Shown: positions 21,933-32,526, numbered from the stretch's first letter. The stretch: DNA of 64,000 nt from Carnegiea gigantea (GCA_029747015.1 JAKOGI010000351.1:614688-678687); one strand, 5' to 3'. The notes: generated from the sequence alone by a model not told the origin. A program made the numbers and translations.

Positions 21933-22749
21933 TGTAAACGCAAATTTCGAGGCTAAAATAAATTAGACAAGAAATTCAGCAACAAATTAAATTTTTGTAT
22001 TGATGTAGTGTGTAGGTACAATCTCTGAATTTAATACAATAAGAATGATCCTCTGATTCGATCTCCTAATGACTTGAGTACTCCGAGGGCTTGATGCTTG
22101 ATCTCGGTTGATGCAAATCAGCTGAAGAACTCTGAAGACGTTTCTTGGTTCTGATCTGCCAGTGACTGATTGTGATTTCTGAAGCTCTGCAAGTCTTGAT
22201 CCTTCTCGCTTGGTAGCTGGATGCTCCTTGCTGTCCGAGCTCTGAATTCTGCAAATGCTGAGTGTTGAATATTGTTGGATAGATTAATCAATGCGAGGGC
22301 GAGGTTGCTTGATCTCGATCGATAAATTGGATAAAGAACTCTGAAGTAGACTTCAATTTGAGGTTGCAGAAGATGTTGAGATAGCTGACTTTGATCCTTG
22401 TTGCTTGATAGTTGGATGTTGTCTGCAGTCTGAGCTCTGGAGCCTGTAGGATGTTGAATGTTGAGCTCCCCCTTTAAAATGAAAGGGGATGATCCCTATT
22501 TATAAGCTCTGCCGGTTAGGGTTAGAGCCGGGTTTTGGGTCTAGGCCTATTAATTATTTTCTTATTTTTAAATAAAGACAATAATTACTAATTTCTGCAT
22601 CATCGATGACACGTGGCGGCTTTTGATTGGCTGCACTTAATTTTAACCAAGCGGGTCCACCAAAGTCAACGTGACACGTGGCACTTTATGGTTGGTCCAT
22701 TTTTAACATGTGGCATCATCTGATTCGTCATAGAATTTTTGCCTTCACA
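21933..22749 (-). repeat. 5' LTR of gag-only element
   Basis: It is 817 bp, with the partner copy at 15014-15832. On the minus strand it starts TGTGAAGG (a 2-bp indel against TGTAGAAGG) and ends GCGTTTACA. The flanking CTAAC at 22750-22754 is the target duplication. Confidence 0.9.
22497..22680 (-). promoter_or_regulatory. LTR promoter: TATA box, CCAAT, G-boxes, W-box
   Basis: On the minus strand, upstream to downstream: G-box CACGTG (22675-22680), W-box core TTGAC (22665-22669), CCAAT (22625-22629), a second G-box CACGTG (22610-22615), and TATAAATA (22497-22504). The spacing from the nearer G-box to the TATA box is about 105 bp. G-boxes bind bZIP/bHLH factors and W-boxes bind WRKY factors in plants, so stress- or light-responsive transcription is plausible but inferred. 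Confidence 0.6.
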
Positions 22750-22779
22750 CTAACTCTTAAGAACTCTTCAATTAATTGT

Positions 22780-22990
22780 GCTAATTATGGGTTAGTCTTG
22801 GAATGGGTCACCTTCTAAAAAGCTTCCTAAGTTGTGTGTGAATGAGAAATAAAGTACATTGAAAAGGCAAGCACTGACTTGTAGGGCCAATCATAGAAAA
22901 AAGGAGTTGTTCCTCGTAACTGCCCACAACCCAGGAGGGGCCAAGACGTTATAGGTGACATTAGAGTTGAGCCACAACACTGAGCTATCA
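22780..22990. repeat. Dispersed repeat A, copy 1
   Basis: This segment (GTCTTGGAATGGGTCACCTTC, then a GAAAAGGCAAGC / ACTTGTAGGGCCAATC part) is related to 23215-23440 and more weakly to 29460-29640. Three copies with the same block order suggest an interspersed element of unknown class, perhaps an old retroelement end. Confidence 0.5.
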
Positions 22991-23214
22991 GTTAGTGGGA
23001 CAAAGATATGGGATTAGATTGCTGGACAAGAGGACATATTAGTCAGCGAGTGCATACGGCACAACGAGGGCGCTATGTTCAAGTAGAAGTGAATTTAATA
23101 TCCCAAGGTACATATAAGAAAAGGCTTACAGGATTTGAAATTATACTAATATCATCAAAGGTGTACATTTCTTTTCGAAAAACCTATTCTAAAGAACCCT
23201 AGCTATAAGTAAGC
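22991..23214. other. Intergenic DNA between two repeat copies
   Basis: No recognisable feature. The plus-strand ORF 23008-23202 has no domain and I treat it as chance. Confidence 0.4.
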
Positions 23215-23440
23215 ATATTTGTTATGGATAAGTCTTGGAATGAGTGATCTCTTGGAAAATTTTCCCAGCTAGCGTGTTAAAAGGACAAAGAATATTAAAA
23301 AGGCTTGTGATGATTTGTAGGACTAATTGTCAATTCTTGAAGTCATTCATGATAGGTTTTCATGGTGGAGGAAGGAGCCAAGGCATTGTAGTTATCTTAC
23401 TTTCAACTTATCAAATGACCACATCAACCATCTCACAGTA
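23215..23440. repeat. Dispersed repeat A, copy 2
   Basis: Same block order as 22780-22990: AAGTCTTGGAATGAGTGATC, then TTAAAAAGGCTTGTGATG and TTTGTAGGACTAATTGTC. The copies are diverged, so this is old duplicated repeat sequence rather than a recent event. Confidence 0.5.
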
Positions 23441-23682
23441 ACTGTTGTGAAAAGATCTCCCCCCCAACAATGTATATTTAAATGATTGTTGATCAATGAA
23501 CGTTGACAAACTATGTTCTTAGACATTTCAGGTTAAAAAAGAAATAGTGCATAATTTTAGGTGAATGTGCTTCACCTTGAAGCACAGAGTAGCACAAGTT
23601 TCCCCTCACCTTGTTTTACAGTAGCCTATTGCAATTGTTGAGATTTAAATCCCACAACATTTCACTTGGAAGACTCTAATAC

Positions 23683-23958
23683 TTAACCTGGCAAAGCTGG
23701 CGTAAAATTGAAAACCTGAATCAAATGGCTCGAATCCAAATCTGACCTGAAAATGAAACAATTAACCCGAAGTGGAATTCAAACTGAAATTGGTTGGAAC
23801 CATGCCTACCCAACCTGAGCATTATTTTCTCAAACTAATTGACCTGAAGTCAACCCAAATTAAAATTGAAACCAAACTGATTTTGGTTGACCCAAACATG
23901 AACCAACTCAACATTAACCAACTCAAAACTGAATTGAATGATCCATTTGCCAAGTGTA
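23683..23958. mobile_element. hAT-like MITE, 276 bp
   Basis: The ends are inverted (TTAACCTGGCAAA / TACACTTGGCAAA when the right end is complemented, 10 of 13 match). Flanks are TCTAATAC and TCTAATCA (6 of 8), consistent with a decayed 8-bp hAT target duplication. The right end reads ATCCATTTGCCAAG, close to ACCCATTTGCCAGG of the better-preserved element at 32527-32866, so they are probably one family. There is no coding capacity. Confidence 0.55.
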
Positions 23959-24232
23959 TCTAATCACACCTATGGACTCACTCAAAGTTGATGCAAAGGT
24001 CCAAAGTTTTCTATTCTTGTTAGATTGATTTTAAATGAAAGCACAACTAAGTTTGTGATTGTCGTGCATATGTGCTTAATGTGTTTATATTTAACTTTCG
24101 TTATTTAGTTATGTTATGAGCATTAGTAAATTTTTCAAAGTCAGTTACTAGGACTGGTATTTATATGTTTTAACACACCACATATGTTATTAATTGATGA
24201 TGAACATGCTAAGTATGCTGGATAGGTAGTGC
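23959..24232. other. Intergenic DNA, nothing recognised
   Basis: AT-rich sequence between two small inverted-repeat elements, with no coding or RNA signal. Confidence 0.5.
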
Positions 24233-24369
24233 ATATCTTGCACCTAGGAGTGTGTACTCCCACTTATCACGTATATATATTTTTTCAATATGTATTTGTC
24301 ATATAGACAATTTTTAATATAAGATGCGAACATGGCTTATAAGAGTATATACTCCTAGGTGTATGGTAT
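24233..24369. mobile_element. Small palindromic MITE, copy 1
   Basis: About 137 bp with long inverted ends built around CACCTAGGAGTGTGTACTC (left) and the complement of CACCTAGGAGTATATACTC (right), and an AT-rich centre. A related, more diverged copy lies at 27237-27374. The superfamily is not assigned. Confidence 0.6.
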
Positions 24370-24427
24370 AGGCTTTGGATTGGATATATTTCGTTTTATT
24401 GATTATATGTCTGGATTAAGATATTTT

Positions 24428-25211
24428 TAGTGTATTTGGTAGAGGGAAAAATCATTTTCCCAGGAAATCATTTTCCATGAAAAATATTTTTCCAAGAAAA
24501 ATGATTTTCCAACTTACATTTTCAGCTGTTTGGTAGAATGAAAAATTATTTTCTTTCCACTTTATTTTTTGCTATTTGATAGAATGAATTTCTCAGCCCT
24601 CACTTCATTTCCTTTTACCATCAACCCTCTCCCGTACTCACTGCTTTGGTCCAACCAATGAATTATATTTCTCTCTCCTCTTCAAAATCAAACTCAAAAC
24701 ACCAGCAAGAAATATATTCGGTAATCAACCCAGAAAAAGAGAGAATCAATATTAATGAATCTCAATTTTTTTCACTATTTTCAAGGATTACCCGGTAGAA
24801 TTTCAGTGATATTAAACCCAAATAAAAGAAAATAGCGAAGGAGGAGATGGTGGATGTCTCAGATTACGAAATTCTTAAAAAGGATAATAGTAATAAGATT
24901 AGAGAACTTAAGAAGTAATTGATAAAGATGATGAACATGAAGAAGAGGGGAAGAATAAGAGATAAAATGAGATTTAAAATAGAGTTATTCTGGACACAAT
25001 TAAAAGAAAATAGAATGAGAGATAAAATTGGGCAATGAAAATCGGACCTGGAAAATTAATTTTCTATTTTTTCAATGGAAAACAATTTTCTTCACATGGG
25101 GTAAAATGATTTTCTCCTGAAATGATTTTTCCCTCCTTATTTTACCAAATAGTGTAAAATAGGAAAATCATTTTACGGGAAAATGATTTTCTCCCCCACC
25201 AAACACACCCT
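24428..25211. mobile_element. MITE with GGAAAATCATTTTCC subterminal repeats
   Basis: About 0.78 kb. Left end AGTGTATTTGGTAGAGGGAA and right end, complemented, AGGGTGTGTTTGGTGGGGGA. Next to both ends the palindrome GGAAAATCATTTTCC occurs several times in direct and inverted order. The interior has no transposase. The ends look hAT-like, but flanking 8-mers match poorly, so the target duplication is uncertain. Confidence 0.6.
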
Positions 25212-25939
25212 TTATTTGATACATTTAGAACAATTTAGTTGCCGACTTTTGCATAATAATATGATGGATTATTGATTGATTGTATTGCATAATCTAGTTA
25301 AGGTTTATAAAATCTGTATTTGAAGTATCTTGGACAGGATTGTGTAGTTTGCTTGACTGGATATTTTGGCAATGATACAAAAAAGATCTAACTGCCAAAT
25401 CAAGAGAAGCAACAATCAAACTGATATTTAGTTTAAGTGCTATTATTTGAAGTTGCAGAGTACTCTAAAGTTGCAATGAAGGACTTCGGAATGAACATCA
25501 ATGCCAAACCAGAACATTTCAGGACTTCCCTAATTTGTTTCAACGTTGAAATGAAGAAGGAAGTCTATATTTATTGAAGAGAAGAGCAAGGAGAACAAGA
25601 CAAGAAGACCAGTGCATATGGAAAAGCTATTTGATTGTAATCTTGCCTTAATTCTCTTAGTTGTGACTCATTGTGTAATAAATCTTTTTGTAACTTAGTT
25701 GTAAGAAGAACGTCTAGAAAAGCTTTCTCAGAAGTAAGTGCTGAGTGAACAACACTGGTGAGAACTGTGAGGATTCTCGTTACTCAACCCAAAGAACATA
25801 GTTGACAGTTGATCAAGAGAATTATATGTAAGATCAAGTGAGCGAGCTTTGGAGTAAGTGAACACTCAAGGAGATTTGAAGAGTCGAAAGAACTCTTCCA
25901 TGTCATACTTCTAAAGTAAATAGAAATGGCAACAACTAG
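25212..25939. other. Intergenic DNA, no gene seen
   Basis: No ORF above chance and no repeat relationship to the rest of the window was noticed. The stretch ends at the target duplication of the next element. Confidence 0.5.
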
Positions 25940-25947
25940 ATCCTAAT

Positions 25948-26829
25948 TAGGGTTGAGCATGATCGGATATCTGGTTTATTTTCATGGAACTGGATCCGTA
26001 TCCAGTTGAAATTGCTTATTCGCATTTTTTTTTCCCCATATAATTTTAAGGATCTAACTTCAAGCAATGACCAGACATTACAACAAATAATTTGACCAAC
26101 AAAAAAAGATCATTCTCTGGAAAACTTCCACCCCAAAAAAAACAAAGGTCTAACATCCGAAAGATGCCCGAACTTTTTCAAATAAAAATTTTTAGTTGTC
26201 TGCAATGATAAAAAAAAAATGAAAATTAAAAAAGAAGAAAATAAAAACAAAGGAAATCGAACCCTAGAGGTGGCCATAGATTGTTGGCATGAGAAAATAG
26301 ATGCATAAGAGAAATCAAACCCACAATAGCTATGAGTGTACGGCTAGATTGAGATGGCGTAGAAAGAGATGGGAGATTGAAACACGCAAAATTCTAGAAA
26401 GAAAGACCCAGAATTACTATGGTGGTTGGCCGGGAGGCACGCCCGAGAAGACAAAGAAAACCACAGCATTGGCCGTCAGAGAAGATAGGCGTGCAACATA
26501 TATACGGTGAGATTTTAGATGTCTATAAGTGAGAACAATAAAGCGGACTGACAAGGAGAATAAGAACGACATCGTAAATTAGAGTTTTTCATATATGATA
26601 TGTATACAAATATATCTCTTATATATATATATATATATATAAGAAGTTGGATTGCATAACCGGGTAACAGATTTGGGTTCGGTTCCAAACTTTTACTACC
26701 CAGTCTTAGAACCGGTTGTTCCTGGGTCTTGAATTTTAAAACCAGTCTCAGTCCCGCTTCAATCGGCTCCGTGTATGGACCTGGTGGGCCCAAGCCAGGT
26801 CCGATTACCCATTTTTTTGCTTAGCCCTA
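25948..26829. mobile_element. Non-autonomous hAT element, 882 bp
   Basis: Inverted ends TAGGGTTGAGCA (left) and TAGGGCTAAGCA (right, complemented) are flanked by ATCCTAAT (25940-25947) and ATCCTAAC (26830-26837), 7 of 8 identical. TAGGG-type ends and an 8-bp duplication are hAT hallmarks. The short ORFs inside show no transposase domain. A (TA)n tract sits within it at 26620-26641. Confidence 0.8.
26620..26641. repeat. (TA)n microsatellite
   Basis: An uninterrupted TA run of about 22 bp inside the hAT-like element. Confidence 0.9.
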
Positions 26830-26837
26830 ATCCTAAC

Positions 26838-27236
26838 AAAGGAACCTTGGGCAAAGATTAGCCAATTAGTTTTGGTGAATTTTTGTAACAAATCCGCGCA
26901 TTTTGTCCCATTTTCATTTTTACGCTTTTATTCATTCAAAAACTCTAGTCCATAGTTTTTGAGTTTTTTACTTAGGCTGTCAAAGTTGCTTTGATTGCAT
27001 TAATTTTTGCAAATCACCTTATTCACCCCATAAGGTGATGATATACTTAGATTTTCACATTTAGAATCTACACAATTTTTTTACTCATTTTAATCAAAAA
27101 ATTTAGTGGATAGTTTGAAAGCTTTGAAAATGTATTATATTGCCAGCCTGTAATAAACTACCCTCACCTTATTCGACATAGGAAAATGATTTTTTCAGTT
27201 CTTTTTTTTGGGAGAGGGGCTTTTTCGAAAATTTTT
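26838..27236. other. Intergenic DNA, no gene seen
   Basis: AT-rich, without coding signals or recognised repeats. Confidence 0.5.
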
Positions 27237-27374
27237 TATGTGCTCCCAGGAACACATGCTAATATTATCCACGTATGTATATTTTTCACGCTTGTATTTA
27301 TCATATATTAATTTTTTAATATATATTTTATGATGTGGTTTGTGGAAGTATATGCTCTTAGGAGTATCATACAT
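27237..27374. mobile_element. Small palindromic MITE, copy 2
   Basis: It is related to 24233-24369: TATGTGCTCCCAGGAACACA at the left and, complemented at the right, TATGATACTCCTAAGAGCAT, with the same ATTTATCATATATTAATTTTT-like centre. More diverged than copy 1. Confidence 0.5.
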
Positions 27375-28399
27375 ATATTGGGCTTTTTCCCCCAAGTTCC
27401 AATATAACGGAATTTAGTATTTTTGCTTAAACATCTAACATTATGAAAGAAATTCATATCTATCAAAAAAAAAGAAAAAGAAATTCATTTTTTTAAAAAA
27501 ACAAGATTAGCCTTGTGAAAAATGACGAAACCACATGCTTCCTAACTGGTGATGCCACTTATCTCCGTGCCGCGGCTTGATGGCCGCCAATCTTGCACCC
27601 ATGAGTGTGACTGCTGTCTTCCTTTCACTGTCTTCGCTCCAAATCATCTTTCTTCGACGGCGCCAGCAACGGCTACGTACGTCGCCCCTTGGCAATATTG
27701 GAACAATTGATAGCTCCAAGGATACATCTTATACGAGATCCTTTCCTTCATAAGATCACTAACGAAAATTTGCACCAAATAGTCTCCCAAACTTTTTTAG
27801 TAAAGTAATTACTTGTATGTATAATTTGCCAAGTCATATATAATCCAATCTTATTAATCAATGTCCCACAACAAAAACTAGCTAGTCGACGCCGACCCTA
27901 TAAAACATTGATGCATGGTGAAATCGAGGAGGCAGATAATATTGTTGGTTTCTTTGTCAGTGACATCTTAAAGTAGTGGCTTGTTATGAGTCTTTTGCTT
28001 GGTCTAGTATCACAAGAGGGGCAATCATGTTACTCATAAGTGTGTTTTTTTTTTTTTTTTTTTTTTTTTTTTGGGTTGGGATAGAAGGTTACCCATGAGT
28101 TAACCCATAGTCAACATTTCTCGAGTGGGTCGGTGTTCGGGTGTGGAACTCTAAGTGCCCGGAGTTGGTGGAAGACAATGCACACTCTAATACCTTAGCC
28201 TTTTAGTTGATAAATAAATCAAGCCCTCAGTTTATGATCCCAGGGAAAAAAGTCGAGACGCTCCATAATCTTTTAAAACATTAATTAACACGTCTTTAAT
28301 TTTTGAGGAGTACAATTGTAACTGATGATTTTATATTAATTCCACTGGATGCATAATTATTTTTTTTCTAAGGCTTTATAGGACGTTAAATTTTACATT
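27375..28399. other. Intergenic DNA with a 26-base poly-T tract
   Basis: No gene is supported. The minus ORF at 27507-27719 has no known domain. A T run at about 28047-28072 is followed by GGGTTGGGATAGAAGG; a similar T run plus GGGTTGGAATA occurs at 30466-30490. These could be minus-strand poly(A) tails of retroposons, but no body was recognised. Confidence 0.45.
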
Positions 28400-28407
28400 G
28401 GTATTGC

Positions 28408-29011
28408 TAAAGCTGTCAAAAATTAATCCGACATGATTACCGATTCAAACCGAATACGAAATTAAGTGGGTTTGGGTAAAGATTTTCAACCCGTTTAATT
28501 AAATAGGGTGACACATTTAACCCATTTAATTAATTGAGTTAGGTTCAAGTTGAGATTTTTGACACGAAAAAAATACCAATTTAACCCATTTAATTAAATA
28601 GATTAAATAAGTTGATTAGTTTATCCAATTACCATGTACTTTTTGGAGAAAATTGTGAAAATATGGGGTTTAATAAAGTTAATATTTATTTTGTGATTAT
28701 GATTCTTGTGAATCATAGACAATTGTTGCATTATGATGTTAAATTAAAATCAAAAAATTAATTAATAATGCTCGGTAATCATATTTTAGTCAAAATATAA
28801 AGCGGGTGAACAGATAATCGGATAACCTGAACCTGACCCGTTTATATTAAACGGGTTAATAGGTAAATTTCAGGTCAACCTGTTTAGTACAGGTCAAAAT
28901 TTTCAATCCGTTCAATAAACGACGGATTAGGTTCAGGTCGAGGATTTCTCAATCTGTTTAAGTTCGACATGAGCACAAATTTGACCCGACCTAACCTGTT
29001 TGAGAGCCCTA
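28408..29011. mobile_element. Non-autonomous hAT element with perfect 8-bp TSD
   Basis: A 604-bp element flanked by GGTATTGC on both sides (28400-28407 and 29012-29019). Ends: TAAAGCTGTCAAAA at the left and TAGGGCTCTCAAAC at the right when complemented. The interior is rich in GACCCG/CGGGTC and AACCCGTTTAAT-type motifs and has no ORF of note. The perfect duplication makes the boundaries firm. Confidence 0.88.
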
Positions 29012-29019
29012 GGTATTGC

Positions 29020-29459
29020 TAGTTATGGAATATTATTTAATGCCATTCCTAGGTGTTTCAACTTTGCATGACTGAAGTTTTTCGGAAAATTTAAAGATTA
29101 TGACATCAAGTTTATGACCATCCAAAAAATTGTTGGAATAGCTATCTTTAGATTTTGCGAAAGAACTCCCAGTAATCAATTAACAATTGAGCCTCCAACA
29201 GCCAACTTAATTAGTTAGTAGGTTAGAAGGGAGGGAAAAAATGAAGGAGAGGGTTGAAGACAGAGAGAGTTGTTATTCCAGGTAGAAACAAATTGAAAGT
29301 TAAGTGGCGTGTGACCTGCACAAGAATGCTGCTCGAAACTCTTATTGCAAGACTTATTTTGAATCTTTGAGTAGTTGTACACATTTTTTTACTTTCTATA
29401 AAATTCAACTTTGAATAAAGTCAGTTTTTAGGGAAGTTTTATGTTTGGACATTCCTCTA
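29020..29459. other. Intergenic DNA, nothing recognised
   Basis: No gene, RNA or repeat relation is noticed. Confidence 0.45.
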
Positions 29460-29640
29460 TTGGTCCATAGTCTAATCATATTGAGCTATCATAAGATATT
29501 AGAAACGGGTGATCCTTCTAGAAAGATTTTCATTAATAGCATGTGAATTAAGATAAACTACGTTAAGAAGTATTGTGATCATTTGTGAGACCGAGTATTG
29601 ACTGAAAAACTAACATCTGGGAACCATAAAATATGTGCAG
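29460..29640. repeat. Dispersed repeat A, copy 3 (diverged)
   Basis: It keeps the block order of copies at 22780 and 23215 (TGATCCTTCTAGAAAGATTTTC, then GTTAAGAAGTATTGTGATCATTTG) but is strongly diverged. This assignment is weaker than for the other two copies. Confidence 0.35.
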
Positions 29641-30899
29641 CTAAGAGGTAAATGGATAATACGGACTGTTAAAATAGCTAGATAATTTGCAAGCTCCAAC
29701 ATAAATGCTGGTCTGTTTTCTATTTGTTTACATAAAAAGATTAATGTCTATTTGAAATTTCATATGTGACAGCTGACTAGCAGCACCGGCAAACATCAAT
29801 AATTGAAGTAAATCCTGGGCAAAGAAGAAAATAATAATTGACAACAACGGCTGCATTGGCCACGTAGTCCGTGATGGAAAACGTTTTTGTACTTGGGTTT
29901 AAATATATGTGTCCCTCAATGTCCGCAGGCCAGTCAAGGCCACGGGGCCCGGCCCCTTCACGCCCATCACTTTCGCTCACCATCGTGAGCACGCTGCGTG
30001 CTCACTGAGGACAACCCAACATAAATGCTTGAGTATTGTTAGCATTGGCTCAACTTGATTCCCGACATAATGTTGACATCAATTCTTCAATTAGACTTAA
30101 CGAAGCTAATTCAAAATCTACAGTAGGAATCGGATGATTTAAACTAAAGTTCAAACGAACATGTGAAATAGGCTAACTTGAGTTGGATTTGAATCAGATG
30201 GACCAAACCCAGATTTTGTGCTCCAAAAGTTTTTTTTTTTTAAATATTGCAATATTATTGGAACAAACATTAATTGATTCAAGTTGAGCAAAATTGAAAT
30301 TGATCTGGCGTAAATTGTACCCGAATGACCCGAACATGACCTAGTTTGAAACTAATCAATATCTAAAATCAAATTTAATGACCTATTTAGAGGTCTATCG
30401 TAACATGAGCTTATCTTCAACAAGTTTATGGTTTTATCATTAAATTCTTAAAGAGACACAAGACATTTTTTTTTTTTTTTTGGGTTGGAATAAGCTAGAA
30501 AGGACATGACAATCACACACACACACACACATACACACACATATACATACGAACAATTAACTTCCAGGTCCGCTAGGTATAGGTAAATATTTAATTGATC
30601 CAGCGAATTTGAATAAAGATTTTTAGAACTACCCAGATTTGGGTAATAGTATTTTACAGTACGCTTGTTTCGGTTAATATTCTTTTAGAGGACAAATATC
30701 TATGTTTATACCTTGAACTTTATGAACTTTTTGCTTTTGGCCCAATTGAGGTTTAAAATGTAAATGCTCAAAGTTTTGGGCTTTTTTTTTTTGTAAAACT
30801 AAGCTTATATTTTTATTTAGACTTCTTATAATGACTTAACTGGTAATAGTTATCACAATCTATTACTTATATTATAAATACTATATTTTCTGTGATTAG
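29641..30899. other. Intergenic DNA with a possible degenerate hAT MITE
   Basis: Near 30290-30405 the sequence has CCCGAATGACCCGAACATGACC and ends GACCTATTTAGAGGTCTA, resembling the right end of the 32527-32866 element; the left end is not clear. The minus ORF at 29777-29992 shows no domain. A (CA)n tract lies at 30513-30540. Confidence 0.4.
30513..30540. repeat. (CA)n microsatellite
   Basis: A short CACACA run interrupted once by AT. Confidence 0.9.
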
Positions 30900-31363
30900 A
30901 GGTCGAGCATGCTTAGCAAAAATAATTAAAGCTTACCTAGAGAGTTTTAACTATTACCTGAACTTAATCAGCGTTGGACCCTGACATTTCTCCACCTTTC
31001 GGTTTACAGAGATTGCTGATCTCAACCACACCTTCTTTAAATCAAGCATACTACAGATCTGTTTCGTTTCTTACATTGAACAGTAGTCACTAATCAAGTT
31101 TTTAATATTTTTAAGTATAGTGGAGCTTCAATCAAGAAATTATAATAGTTAAGACATAAGTTTCGACTGAATAAGGTTTCCTACTGAGAAACTTCCTTTA
31201 TTGAAAGCTTAAAAGTGAAATATTATAGTGGAAAGCTTTGAAGACGAACTTAAATAGCTAAGATCATCAAAGATACTTGCTCATAAAGAAATGGAGAATC
31301 CCAACTTCCCTTTTGCTCAATAATATCCAAATGACCGTGTTCTTTCTCAATATTTAACCTCTT

Positions 31364-31371
31364 CTTTTATA
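31364..31371 (-). promoter_or_regulatory. Viral TATA box
   Basis: TATAAAAG on the minus strand lies about 180 bp past the end of the last viral ORF, the usual place of the 35S-type promoter in this virus family. AATAAA follows about 165 bp downstream, as expected for the terminally redundant viral transcript. Confidence 0.55.
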
Positions 31372-31548
31372 GAGGGAATGGGGATACATAAAATGCCCTA
31401 ACGACTATAGTACACACTGATTTTTCACATGAATACAATAGGTTGTCTTATTTTCTAGACCTGACACTTGTGAAAATAGTACAATAATGGAGCAATCACT
31501 TTTCAGAGTATTTTAATACTGACAAGACTAATAATCATTATTGAGATT

Positions 31549-32097
31549 CTACATGCCTTCATCTCCAATAATATCTTCCAAACCATCATTATCCGGATAG
31601 TCATCAAAATCTTTATCAAATTGAAGATGCTCTGGATCGCATTTTTTAAATAATTCAAGAAGATTTTTCTTTTCTTTTTCTGATAAGAATTTTTTAACTC
31701 CAACATTAAAGAGATAATCAAAGACATCCTCTGAAGTCGCTCCTTCTACCTTTATATATTCATTAAGCTCATTATGGTAAGCGAAAGTAGTGTTTCTGTA
31801 ATATATTCGTGTCTTTTCTCGTTCGATCAATCCCCAACTTTGATGATGGATATTGTAAAAACCGATGGCTCTTGCTAAAGCAGGATTAGTAACTACTTCT
31901 CCTCCTAGAAACCATTCTTGTCGTTGATCATTGGCATTGTAGAAATCAACTTTTTGAATGAGATAATGAGCTGGCTTGACTTTTCCATTTTTATACTTGA
32001 TTAGTAGACAACGTACCTCCACATATAGGCATCTATTATTTGAGATTTTTGTTGGACTACTAGGAGATGTAAGAATCCAATAGATCCTTTTGAACAT
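31549..32097 (-). pseudogene. Viral transactivator-like ORF (last ORF), fragment
   Basis: A 182-codon minus-strand ORF that follows the viral RNase H region and precedes the TATA box. That is the position of the translational transactivator/inclusion-body ORF in caulimoviruses, cavemoviruses and solendoviruses. Visible features are a basic/aromatic first half (EWFLGGEVV, ARAIGFYN, RIYYRNTTF) and a very acidic C-terminus (DFDDYPDNDG). The family call rests mainly on position and not on a firm motif. The region between 32100 and 32518 probably holds the broken N-terminal part. Confidence 0.45.
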
Positions 32098-32526
32098 GAA
32101 TTATTGAAACTTAGTTTTGAGAAAAATGGGTATTTTGGATATGAAAATTCTATGAAGTGAACTACCATCCTGTATTTCCAGGCGTTAATGAGGGGAATCA
32201 TTTAGAAATATTGAATTTGCTGGGAAACTAATACCACTAACTCCAGATTTATCGGAAATGTAGATTGATGTATTCCAAGATTCCCAAATATCATAGGAAT
32301 AATTATAATAATAGTTGATGTAAGCTGGATACCACTCGTTGAGCCATTTTTATTGATTATGAGAACTTATTTATGAGAACTTATTTTTTCTTGAATATCA
32401 TAAGGACACCTTAGGTAATTAATTTGTGACTCTAGAAGGGACAAATCTTTGGATTGTTATGTAGGCAGAAGATAGCAAACCGAAGCTTGATCTACTTTTT
32501 ATATGGAACTCCAAATTATCTATAAG

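Larger units (their letters stand above)
15014..22749 (-). mobile_element. Gag-only LTR retrotransposon (TR-GAG/LARD type), complete
   Basis: The element is 7.7 kb and is flanked by a perfect 5-bp target duplication CTAAC (15009-15013 and 22750-22754). Order on the minus strand: 5' LTR 22749-21933, PBS, gag 21852-20197, about 4.3 kb of tandem arrays and captured sequence, PPT, 3' LTR 15832-15014. No protease, reverse transcriptase, RNase H or integrase is present. The gag belongs to the Retrotrans_gag type of Ty3/gypsy elements, so mobilisation would need pol from another element. LTRs differ at about 8 positions plus small indels over about 817 bp by eye, so insertion was recent. Confidence 0.9.

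Noticed and set aside
28047..30490. Two poly-T runs followed by GGGTTGG, possibly minus-strand SINE tails
   Set aside because: No shared body beyond about 12 bp, no A/B-box promoter and no target duplication seen.
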